Shown here: piece after piece, positions 8,912-16,247 of the stretch | How positions within the stretch are numbered: position 1 is the first letter of the stretch | Layout of the letters: every line of letters begins with the position of its first letter | DNA from: Candidatus Thiodiazotropha sp. CDECU1 | Lineage (GTDB): Bacteria > Pseudomonadota > Gammaproteobacteria > Chromatiales > Chromatiaceae | DNA: 64,000 bases | Direction of reading: 5' to 3' | Assembly: GCF_963455295.1 (NCBI RefSeq) | Contig: NZ_OY734020.1 | Span: 3,038,001-3,102,000, forward strand | Program-made: the position numbers and the translations under genes | Notes under the pieces: generated by a model | The model's database searches: none | Seen by the model: only the letters and a program-made list of their open reading frames with translations | Told to the model about the DNA's origin: nothing

Positions 8912-9232
8912 ATGCTCAGTCTGTTGAAATGTAAGTGTTTGTTAGGATACCTTTGGACCAGCGCCATCACCGCCGGTCTGCTCTCCATCATCTTCTTCAC
9001 CTTCGTCGATCCCATGAGTGTGGCCACACTGTTGAGATTGGAGAGTGATAGCGCCCTGTTCGAGGTCCAGGTCTATGCCTCGGTCTTCGTCTTCATATGG
9101 TTTACATTGAACGCATCCACTTATCTCAGCCACTATTTCGGCCAGTTGTTGAAGACCCTGGAGCAAGAAGAGAAACAACAGCAAGAGAGAGAGAGTAAAG
9201 CTGTCAGCTCCACCCATATAGAAGTCAGCTAG
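8912..9232 (+). CDS. Small two-helix membrane protein, unknown function
   Basis: 106 residues with two hydrophobic segments (about 11-31 and 50-73) and a charged C-terminal tail rich in Glu, Gln and Lys. The start ATG is well supported by GGAGGAAAG 3-5 nt upstream. Topology with both ends in the cytoplasm is inferred. It is followed by a strong hairpin shared with the convergent ferritin-like gene. No family is recognised. Confidence 0.7.
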   Translation: MLSLLKCKCLLGYLWTSAITAGLLSIIFFTFVDPMSVATLLRLESDSALFEVQVYASVFVFIWFTLNASTYLSHYFGQLLKTLEQEEKQQQERESKAVSSTHIEVS

Positions 9233-9238
9233 TCATCG

Positions 9239-9268
9239 TTGGGCCGGTGAACGGAGTGACCGGCCCAA
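9239..9268. terminator. Hairpin between convergent genes (likely bidirectional terminator)
   Basis: A perfect 10-bp stem, TTGGGCCGGT at 9239-9248 and ACCGGCCCAA at 9259-9268, with a 10-nt loop. It sits exactly between the stop codons of the small membrane protein and the ferritin-like gene. There is no long T-run, so termination efficiency is uncertain. Confidence 0.55.
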
Positions 9269-9272
9269 TCCC

Positions 9273-9794
9273 CTATTCAGGCATATTCGGCGGATCAAGA
9301 TCATCCAGCGGCGGCTCCTCCTTCAAACTGGTTTGCCACTCCCGCAGCATCTCAACATGCCACCCCTCCTCCTCGACCATCTCCAACGCAATCTTTTTCA
9401 CCTCATCATTTGCGGTATTGTCGGCTACCTGCTGATAGAAATCCCTACCGCGGATCTCGTTGAACAGGGCAATCTCCATGGCCTGGGCGATAGTCATCAT
9501 ATAGCTCGCTTCTTCCATGCAGAACGACTCCGGCGATGAGGGGCATTTCCACTTGAAATCCCATGGGGTTATTGTAGGCAGGTCGATTCCCTCGGTACGC
9601 GCATACACCTCCTTCGCATGCTGCCGGCTATAGCCACCCAGCTTCCTGAACAGTTCCGCAACCTTCAGATTGTTGTGGATCTCCATACTATCCGCCAACT
9701 CATCGTAATGGTCGCTGGAGGCCTCCTCCAGTTCAAGGGCATGCACCAGGAACTCACCCACCGTATCGATCACGACATCTGGATCATCACTCAT
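9273..9794 (-). CDS. Ferritin-like (rubrerythrin-type) di-iron protein
   Basis: 173 residues from an ATG that overlaps the stop of the upstream oxidoreductase beta gene (ATGA at 9791-9794). The helices carry ferritin-superfamily spacing of metal ligands: E in HALELEEASSDHYDELAD, then E..H in YSRQHAKEVY, E..E in AMEIALFNEIRGRDFY, and E..H in MVEEEGWHVEML. There is no C-terminal rubredoxin domain, so it is not a complete rubrerythrin. Likely roles are peroxide reduction or iron handling. Coupling to an oxygen-sensitive ferredoxin oxidoreductase suggests protection of that enzyme, which is inference. Confidence 0.8.
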   Translation of the reverse strand: MSDDPDVVIDTVGEFLVHALELEEASSDHYDELADSMEIHNNLKVAELFRKLGGYSRQHAKEVYARTEGIDLPTITPWDFKWKCPSSPESFCMEEASYMMTIAQAMEIALFNEIRGRDFYQQVADNTANDEVKKIALEMVEEEGWHVEMLREWQTSLKEEPPLDDLDPPNMPE

Positions 9795-10618
9795 ATGCAA
9801 AACTCCTCTTCCAGGAGACTCAGTTCTGTAACCTGCTCATTTTCAGGTTGCCAGACAGGGAAAGGCGAAGCGTAGATAACCCCTGTCGCCTTGCCTTCAT
9901 CCGCCTGTATGATCTGTGCCGCTTTAATCCTGTCCTGGGTCGGCACATCGTTGATAAAGGGATGAACGACCTCTTTCCAGCCCCTTTGGTCAGGCCTGAA
10001 TGTGACACAACCGCTCAACACCTGGACGAATGCGAACCCCGGATACTGCATGGCCTCTACCAGTAGCCGGGTCATCTCCTTCGGTTCCCCCGAATAACCC
10101 CGGGCAATGAACCCGGCCCCTGCCGCCAGGGCGATGGCAGCCGGGTTGAAACGGGGTATGCCGGTGCCATGGGGAGTCATTTTACTGTTGGTCCAGGTAG
10201 GTCTGGTGGTTGGAGAGGCCTGGCCCTTGGTCATCCCATAGACCTCGTTATCCATGACGATGTAGGTCATATCCATATTCCGTCGGCAGGCGTGCAGAAA
10301 GTGATTGCCTCCAATGGAGAAGCCATCACCGTCGCCCCCGGCAACCACCACGGTCAAATCGGGCCGTGCCGCCTTGAGTCCGGAGGCTGCCGCAAGTGCG
10401 CGGCCATGTATGCCATGAAAACCATAACTGTCGATATAGGCGGGCAGGCGGGAGGAACAGCCAATACCCGATACCACCGCCACACTCTCTTTTTCGAGCC
10501 CGAGGTGGGCCATGGCCCTTGTCAATGCGGCCAACACCGCAAAATGACCGCAACCAGGACACCATACCGGTTTGATTCCCGATTTATAGTCCTTCGCTTT
10601 TAACGCTGGTACCGACAT
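9791..10618 (-). CDS. korB: 2-oxoacid:ferredoxin oxidoreductase, beta subunit
   Basis: 275 residues starting at the ATG at 10618, which has AGGAG 8 nt upstream; a GTG three codons earlier abuts the SD and is unlikely. It carries the WCPGCGHFAVL signature near the N-terminus, the SGIGCSSRLP segment, and the thiamine-diphosphate/Mg motif GDGDGFSIGGNH ... NEVYGMTKGQ. This matches the TPP-binding beta subunit of 2-oxoglutarate or 2-oxoacid ferredoxin oxidoreductases, which decarboxylate 2-oxoacids to acyl-CoA and reduce ferredoxin. It lies 25 bp after the fused alpha/gamma gene. The substrate is not certain; the name follows the closest pattern. Confidence 0.9.
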   Translation of the reverse strand: MSVPALKAKDYKSGIKPVWCPGCGHFAVLAALTRAMAHLGLEKESVAVVSGIGCSSRLPAYIDSYGFHGIHGRALAAASGLKAARPDLTVVVAGGDGDGFSIGGNHFLHACRRNMDMTYIVMDNEVYGMTKGQASPTTRPTWTNSKMTPHGTGIPRFNPAAIALAAGAGFIARGYSGEPKEMTRLLVEAMQYPGFAFVQVLSGCVTFRPDQRGWKEVVHPFINDVPTQDRIKAAQIIQADEGKATGVIYASPFPVWQPENEQVTELSLLEEEFCI

Positions 10619-10643
10619 TTCACGCACTCCTCATAGGAATGGA

Positions 10644-12362
10644 TTAAAGGACTCTGATGATGCGTCCCGACCTGAGCGGCAACGGGCCCGGTTGGGCCAG
10701 GGACTCCGCATATTTGGGTAACACACCTTGAGCGTGCAGATAGTGAAACAGCTGGCCACCATGATTCTGTTCCACCACAAGAATCCTGTTTGCACCCTGT
10801 ATGGCCTGGCTCAGTTTCTGTCGCTGCAACGGGGCCAGCAGGCGGATGGCAATGACCCGGATCTCCCTGCCCTGCTGTTTTAGTTTATGCGCGCTCTCCC
10901 TGACGACCCCAGCGCTCGATCCCCAGGTGATGATGCACTCATCCCCATCCCCCTCGATCTCTGCCCAGTCATCCCCATAGTCGAATCCCTCAAGCTTTTT
11001 CAAACGCTTGTTGAGCTGCTCACGATGGTCAGCGGCCATGCTCGAGGGTGTGCCTTGCTCATTGTGTTCCAGACCGTCGGCGGTATACATGCCACCTGGC
11101 GTACCGGGTAGTGTCATGGGGGAGATGGCGTCCGCGGTGATTTGATAGCGCTTGTAGTCGCTGGCGGGCGACTCCTCAAGTGCGCGCCGCCAGGGCATTT
11201 CCACCATCGGCGGTGCCTCGATGATTGCCTGGGACTGACCCAGGGATTGGTCCGTGAGCACCAGGGCGACTGTCTGCAGATGCTCCGCCAACTGGACGGC
11301 CCATTGGGTGGTAAAGACACAATCGCGTATCGAGAGGGGTGCAAACACCAGATGCGGCGCATCACCATGCAGACCATACAGGGCGATATCCAGATCGGCC
11401 TGTTCCGACTTGGTAGGTATACCGGTTGAAGGTCCACCCCTCATCACGTTCACAACCGTGACCGGGGTTTCACTGACCAGGGCCAATCCCAAACCCTCAA
11501 CCATCAGGCTCAAACCAGGCCCCGAGGTTGCAGTGAGCGAAGGTACACCGCCAAAGGAAGAGCCGATAATCATATTGATGGATGCCAATTCATCCTCCGC
11601 CTGCAACAGGGAGCCACCCAGTTTTTCCAGTCGCGGCGCCAGCCACTCGAGCATCTCGCTGGCCGGTGTAATCGGATAGGCCGCAACAAACCTCACCCCG
11701 CCACGCAGGGCACCGGCTCCACAGGCATGGTTGCCGGTAATACTCCAGATATCACGTTGCTCACCGGGTGACAACGGCGCCTGGATAGGACGCCGGTCGT
11801 GATTGTAACCAAGACTCAAGGCGCGTAATGCGGACTCGACAACCTGCTCACCCTTTCTCTCCAATACCTGCTTGACACTCGCTTCCAGGGCTTCGAGCTG
11901 TAAACCGCAGAGCATAGCCATGGCCCCCAATGCAACCATGTTTATCCGCCCCTCGGGCAATCCGGAGGCAAACACCTTGAACGGGACCTCACGGATTTCC
12001 GCGCGATTGCTGCGTAGTTGTGAAGGCACATCCCCGGCGGCGGGATCACAAAGTATCAGGCTCTTCTCTGTAAGCGGTATTTCGTCGGCAAAACGTTCGA
12101 TATTCAGCCAATCGAGGGCGACCAGCAGATCATAGTGATCGCCCATGCACTCCACCGGACCTGGGGCGAAACGGATCATTGCCGCCGACTCACCGCCACG
12201 AATCTGCGGCCCCGCCGATCGCGTCATCAAGCCTTGATATCCACAGCGCGCGGCAGCCTCTAAGACAATTCGCCCCGCGGTAACCGCCCCACTGCCTCCA
12301 GAACCTGTAATCGCAACTGAAAAACTGCTGTTCGACTGAGAAACCTGGTTGTTGTTATTCAT
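10644..12362 (-). CDS. korA: 2-oxoacid:ferredoxin oxidoreductase, fused gamma-alpha subunit
   Basis: 572 residues. The N-terminal part (about 14-190) is the gamma domain, with GSGGSGAVTAGRIVLEAA and SAGPQIRGGESAA. The rest is the alpha (pyrimidine-binding) domain, with GGVRFVAAYPITPASEMLEW, the SGPGLSLMVEGLGLA region and MRGGPSTGIPTKSEQADL. This gamma-alpha fusion is the two-subunit KorA form. Its start overlaps the end of the upstream OmpA-family gene by 8 bp. With the beta subunit it would form an enzyme linking 2-oxoacid oxidation to ferredoxin, usable in the TCA cycle or its reductive version. No ferredoxin gene is adjacent. Confidence 0.9.
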   Translation of the reverse strand: MNNNNQVSQSNSSFSVAITGSGGSGAVTAGRIVLEAAARCGYQGLMTRSAGPQIRGGESAAMIRFAPGPVECMGDHYDLLVALDWLNIERFADEIPLTEKSLILCDPAAGDVPSQLRSNRAEIREVPFKVFASGLPEGRINMVALGAMAMLCGLQLEALEASVKQVLERKGEQVVESALRALSLGYNHDRRPIQAPLSPGEQRDIWSITGNHACGAGALRGGVRFVAAYPITPASEMLEWLAPRLEKLGGSLLQAEDELASINMIIGSSFGGVPSLTATSGPGLSLMVEGLGLALVSETPVTVVNVMRGGPSTGIPTKSEQADLDIALYGLHGDAPHLVFAPLSIRDCVFTTQWAVQLAEHLQTVALVLTDQSLGQSQAIIEAPPMVEMPWRRALEESPASDYKRYQITADAISPMTLPGTPGGMYTADGLEHNEQGTPSSMAADHREQLNKRLKKLEGFDYGDDWAEIEGDGDECIITWGSSAGVVRESAHKLKQQGREIRVIAIRLLAPLQRQKLSQAIQGANRILVVEQNHGGQLFHYLHAQGVLPKYAESLAQPGPLPLRSGRIIRVL

Positions 12363-13746
12363 TAATAATCAGCACTTCGATTCGCCTGTTGCTCTTGCGT
12401 CCTCGTTCACTTTCGTTGTTGGCCACCGGGCGGGATTCGCCATAGCCGATGGCGGTCAGGTGATTCCTATCAACACCGCCCACTTTCTCCAGGAATGATG
12501 CCACTGTCTCTGCCCGTTGCTGGGAGAGTTGTAGATTGATCTCTGCGCCTCCCACCGAATCGGTATGCCCGGAAACAACCACATCCGGGTTCGGAAAGGA
12601 TTTGATAGCGGTCACTATCTTGTCGAGCAGGGCGAAGTTTTCCGACTGGATATCCGTCCCGCCGCTGGGAAAATTAAACGCCCGCAATTCAAGCAGTACA
12701 TTGTGTCCCTGCCGGTAGACATTGGCCTCAGCGGATGAAAACAGATCCTGTATTTTATCGAAGCGTGCCTGTGCCTCGCGATTCTCCCGCTCCACTGCCT
12801 CGAGCCGGCTCTGTAGATCCATTCGGGTGGCCAGGTCAGCCTGCTGTATCTCGGCATAATTGAGCAGTTTGTTTCGCAACGCAGAGATCACCTCATGGTT
12901 GGGTTGGTGAAAGGGCAGCTCCTCACCCGTTGGTTCATTGACCAGGCTGATCTGTTTCTGATACCAGATTAAGATATCCTCCATGGTGTATTCACGGCGT
13001 TTGAAGTCCCTGATCATTTCCGTGATTTCCACACTGCGGCTCGCCAGTCTACTCGCCTGCAAGGCATGATTTTTTGCCTTTTCCCGCTGCGTTCTGTTGG
13101 TCTCCAGCACCGCAACCGAGAGGGCCAGCTCCTCGAGGGCGCGCTTCAGGGTCTTTGGTGCATATTCATCCGCCCCACCCTCGGTGGCCTGGGCAATATC
13201 CTGGCGGGCATTTTCAGTGGCATCCTGTTTCAGGGCCTCCAGCTCCACATCCGAATAACCCTGTAACATCTCCGGCCGCCACTTCTTTGCATCCTCGATC
13301 TCACCCTGCTCAACCAGCCTGGTGGCCTTGCGTAGTTTTTTATCCAGTTGGTCGAAACGCTCCTGCAACATGGTGTCGGCGCCTGCGGCCACCGCCAACT
13401 GGCGCGCCTCGAGTACCTCGCGCATGAGGCGTTTGGAAAGGGTTGCGTCAGACTCCGCCTTATCCAGGATCAGGACCACCTCGGCCACCTTCTCCACCAC
13501 CCCGGTATCATTCCTGGTCTGGCCGAGTACGACTGCTTCCGCCAGTTTGGATTGAGCAGCGGCGAACCCCACCGGCGCGAGATCAAACAGGTCATTCATC
13601 TTATCTTCATTCAGGCGGGACTGGAGCAGTGAAATCTGTTCATATTCCTCGAAGACCTGGGATGTGGAGAGTGTCGGTGTCGATGCACAACCCGCATAGA
13701 TCAAACTCACCAATATGAGAGACAACAACCTCAGCCTTATCGCCAT
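12355..13746 (-). CDS. OmpA-family lipoprotein with long helical N-terminal region
   Basis: 463 residues. The N-terminal signal ends in a lipobox (LIYAGC), so it is an outer-membrane lipoprotein candidate. Residues about 25-335 are almost entirely helical and charged, partly coiled-coil. The C-terminus (about 345-460) is an OmpA/MotB peptidoglycan-binding domain: FNFPSGGTDIQSEN, VVVSGHTDSVGGAEIN, LSQQRAETVASFL and the closing NRRIEVLI. It presumably tethers the outer membrane to peptidoglycan. Its 3' end overlaps korA, a surprising partner for an envelope protein. The reason for the coupling is not evident from the sequence. Confidence 0.85.
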   Translation of the reverse strand: MAIRLRLLSLILVSLIYAGCASTPTLSTSQVFEEYEQISLLQSRLNEDKMNDLFDLAPVGFAAAQSKLAEAVVLGQTRNDTGVVEKVAEVVLILDKAESDATLSKRLMREVLEARQLAVAAGADTMLQERFDQLDKKLRKATRLVEQGEIEDAKKWRPEMLQGYSDVELEALKQDATENARQDIAQATEGGADEYAPKTLKRALEELALSVAVLETNRTQREKAKNHALQASRLASRSVEITEMIRDFKRREYTMEDILIWYQKQISLVNEPTGEELPFHQPNHEVISALRNKLLNYAEIQQADLATRMDLQSRLEAVERENREAQARFDKIQDLFSSAEANVYRQGHNVLLELRAFNFPSGGTDIQSENFALLDKIVTAIKSFPNPDVVVSGHTDSVGGAEINLQLSQQRAETVASFLEKVGGVDRNHLTAIGYGESRPVANNESERGRKSNRRIEVLIINE

Positions 13747-13841
13747 AGCTCACTTCTCCTCAGAATAGGCGCTTCTTGTACTCAGTCGACGGCAGCGACT
13801 GCCTGGCATGCCATTCGGGCCTGCCAACAAACATCTATAGT

Positions 13842-14366
13842 CTACCAGATTTCCGTCAACCACAGACGCATCCGCAGGGTTAAAGGCAAGGTAAATCCGA
13901 CACTTGTGAACCTGATCCTGCCCTCACCGTCCACAATGTAACTCGTAGGCACACCAGTGACGCCCCAGGCAGCTGCAAGGGAGCCATCCGAATCGTTAAT
14001 CACAGGGAGTTGTAACTTTTGCTGATCGAGGAATTCTCTCACATCCCTCTGGCTCCCAGACTGCATGGCGACAGTAACGACCGGGTAGTCCCGGGACAGG
14101 GAGGCAATCCCCCCCGATTCGAGTTTACAAACCGGGCACCAGGTTGCCCAGAAATGGACCAACAACGGCCCTTGCGTCTGTCTACCCAGGTCAAACCGCT
14201 CACCATGCAGGGTTTCACCGGAGAGTGCTGGCGCAACCCCCTCCACCAGGTCACGGGTCTGCCAGAGATGGATCAGATATACGGCCATGACGATCGTGCC
14301 GATGTGCATGAGCCAGGATAGCAATCTCCTCTTGAACCTACTGCCTCTCTGTTCGTCGGTGGACAT
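13842..14366 (-). CDS. Membrane-anchored thioredoxin-like protein disulfide reductase
   Basis: 174 residues: a TM anchor at about 16-35, then a thioredoxin fold of the TlpA/ResA type facing the periplasm. The active site is ATWCPVCKLE, a CPVC redox pair. The cis-proline loop is in GVTGVPTSYIVDGEG. Such proteins reduce or isomerise periplasmic thiols, often for cytochrome c maturation or membrane-protein folding. No ccm genes are nearby, so the substrate is unknown. It lies between the OmpA-type lipoprotein gene and the DUF547 gene on the same strand. Confidence 0.87.
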   Translation of the reverse strand: MSTDEQRGSRFKRRLLSWLMHIGTIVMAVYLIHLWQTRDLVEGVAPALSGETLHGERFDLGRQTQGPLLVHFWATWCPVCKLESGGIASLSRDYPVVTVAMQSGSQRDVREFLDQQKLQLPVINDSDGSLAAAWGVTGVPTSYIVDGEGRIRFTSVGFTLPLTLRMRLWLTEIW

Positions 14367-14424
14367 GTTATTGACTCAAACCTATGCCTGCTCAGGGCCA
14401 AGCCAGCCAATCCCGATGATAGGA

Positions 14425-15222
14425 TCAAGGCGCGGCATTCAAGCGCCAGTCATAATCAAGAAAATGGATGCTGGCGTTACTGTTTCGAAGTCGATCTGCC
14501 TCTGCTTCAGTCAAACCTAAGGACGCTTTGTAGCGCAACAAGAAATCCGCTACAGAGTGTATGTCCAGCCAGCCTTGTTCGAAGTCTTCTCGATACCATT
14601 TGAAGATAGATGAAACCTCAAAACGGTCGCCTGTATAACGGTTACGCATTCTGTCCGCAAGAAACAACTCCGTCTGTTGCTGCAATTGCTCATCGAGCCG
14701 CTCTCCGCTATAGGCCTCTGAGCGCAGTGCCGGGCAGCCTATACTGGCGCAGTTAACCGCGAAGTGTATGCGAGGATCATTGTAACTGCCGCGCTTGCGT
14801 ATCATGCCATGCTCGATATCATCCAGGGAGCGTTTCTCACCGAACAAGGGTATGAAGGCCTTTTTCCATGGCGAGCTGAAAAACCCTCCCAAATCCTTGA
14901 TCGAATCAAGATCAGGATAGCGGGTCAATATCAATTCAACGGTCCAGGCATTGTAGGCATTGATTAAAAATGCCAGTTGGTCTGGCTTGGACCAAGCCTC
15001 GAATGCTGCCTGATCGACTTCCGCCAGGGAATTCAAATACTCCTTTAAGCGGCTTCGCTTCCCGATCAGACCGCTGTAGTCCACCGAGGTTGCCACTCCC
15101 CCTCTCTCTGTGATCACATGTTGGCGCAGCAGCTCATCCCAGGCGCCATGATCAAAGCCAATGACATTATCAGCACCAACAACCAGCCACGCGGCTAACA
15201 TGAGTTGCGTAAGCTTACCCAT
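14425..15222 (-). CDS. DUF547 family exported protein
   Basis: 265 residues with an N-terminal signal peptide (about 1-22). The conserved DUF547 core is present: DQLAFLINAYNAWTVELIL, the DIEHGMIRKRG segment, and DPRIHFAVNCASIGCPALR with two cysteines in CASIGC. It ends in a FLDYDWRLN tail, which is typical. The family is widespread in proteobacteria and lacks a demonstrated function. It may form a short operon with the thioredoxin-like gene 58 bp downstream. Confidence 0.87.
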   Translation of the reverse strand: MGKLTQLMLAAWLVVGADNVIGFDHGAWDELLRQHVITERGGVATSVDYSGLIGKRSRLKEYLNSLAEVDQAAFEAWSKPDQLAFLINAYNAWTVELILTRYPDLDSIKDLGGFFSSPWKKAFIPLFGEKRSLDDIEHGMIRKRGSYNDPRIHFAVNCASIGCPALRSEAYSGERLDEQLQQQTELFLADRMRNRYTGDRFEVSSIFKWYREDFEQGWLDIHSVADFLLRYKASLGLTEAEADRLRNSNASIHFLDYDWRLNAAP

Positions 15223-15314
15223 TCAAACACCCACTATTGACTCCAGCAGTTAAAATAGACACCCATCGAGACTATTTATCACCCGAGAATTATCAGGAAC
15301 GACAGCTTGTAGCA

Positions 15315-15330
15315 ATTCAATCGATTGAAT
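15315..15330. repeat. Perfect 16-bp palindrome upstream of the DUF547 gene
   Basis: ATTCAATCGATTGAAT is its own reverse complement, and GTCGATTGAATA follows directly as a partial repeat. It lies between the start of the DUF547 gene and the end of the TetR gene, so it may be an operator for DUF547 transcription. No regulator is identified. Confidence 0.4.
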
Positions 15331-15396
15331 GTCGATTGAATATGGAGTCTATCCACAGCCAAGTCTGAGAATGACTCGCTGTGAGCAGTAACGATT

Positions 15397-16095
15397 CTAC
15401 ACAGAACAGTGTACCAGTCGCAGACAGTTGTCTGCGTATTCATCAATAGTCGATGCCGGCTGTTTATACTTCCACGGTTTCAAGTAACGCTCCTGGACCA
15501 TGGTCAACACCATGGTTGCGAGAAAATCGGCCGGGTAGTCCTGATCGATTTCACCCTGTAACTGGGAGATCAGTCGCTCAAGTTCCGCTGCCTGGGAGCG
15601 TTCCAGGTTCTTGGAATCGTCCTGGTGTTTCAGGGGCAGGCTGCGGGTTTCAAAATAGAGGAAGTGGAACCAGGGTTGCAGCAGCAGTGATGAGTAGAGA
15701 TAACCCTTGACCAATATCTCCAATGCCAGGGCCGGATCCGATTCGGAACGCGCCCGCTCCACGATATCCTCACACACCAGGGTCACCGCATCCTTGACGA
15801 TGATGGCGATATTGTCCTTGTTGGTGATGGTCAGATAGACCCCCCCCATACTCAGACCGGTCTCCGCCAGGAGGTCTCTGAGGGACATCGCCTGAAACCC
15901 GATCTTTGGCACCAGTTTGAAGGTGGCACGAAAAATCTTTTTTAGATTCCTGACCGCGAACTTCTCTCTTCTTATGCCAATAAGCTCTTGATTTCGCTTG
16001 AATAGCAAAGCATAGAGCCTATCTTCGTCATAGTCGAAGCGCCTTTTGAAATCAGCAAATATCAACACCTTTTCAGGTACGAACTCGATTGTCAT
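15397..16095 (-). CDS. TetR-family transcriptional regulator of the adjacent fatty-acid operon
   Basis: 232 residues. The TetR helix-turn-helix lies unusually far in (about 50-97): a first helix at IFRATFKLVPKIGFQAMSLR, then LLAETGLSMGGVYLTITNKDN, the canonical TetR recognition region. About 48 residues precede it, which is longer than usual. The C-terminal domain (about 110-225) is helical and would bind the effector. The gene is divergent from fadE across a 152-bp region carrying a dyad, so it most likely represses the beta-oxidation operon and responds to acyl-CoA. The regulatory target is inferred from position. Confidence 0.83.
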   Translation of the reverse strand: MTIEFVPEKVLIFADFKRRFDYDEDRLYALLFKRNQELIGIRREKFAVRNLKKIFRATFKLVPKIGFQAMSLRDLLAETGLSMGGVYLTITNKDNIAIIVKDAVTLVCEDIVERARSESDPALALEILVKGYLYSSLLLQPWFHFLYFETRSLPLKHQDDSKNLERSQAAELERLISQLQGEIDQDYPADFLATMVLTMVQERYLKPWKYKQPASTIDEYADNCLRLVHCSV

Positions 16096-16129
16096 AAAAA
16101 ACTAAATGGTCATTTATTGAAAATAGTTC

Positions 16130-16158
16130 TTGACAGGAAATTGTAGCACAACTAATTT
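16130..16158 (+). promoter_or_regulatory. Probable sigma-70 promoter of the fad operon
   Basis: TTGACA (16130-16135), a 17-bp spacer and TAATTT (16153-16158) point toward fadE at 16248. The predicted start (about 16165) falls inside the GAACG dyad, so repression by the divergent TetR protein is plausible. Confidence 0.6.
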
Positions 16159-16161
16159 AAT

Positions 16162-16187
16162 AAAAAACGAACGCTCGCTCTTTTTTT
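16162..16187. promoter_or_regulatory. Candidate TetR operator
   Basis: The core GAACG-CT-CGCTC (16169-16180) is an inverted repeat with one mismatch, flanked by A6 on the left and T7 on the right, which extend the symmetry. GAACG half-sites are typical of TetR-type fatty-acid regulators. It overlaps the predicted transcription start of the fad operon. Confidence 0.5.
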
Positions 16188-16247
16188 GAGTCATACTCTA
16201 GGTATGACCCTACAGTTTTTCCTCAGTATCCGGCGGGAGATGTAACA

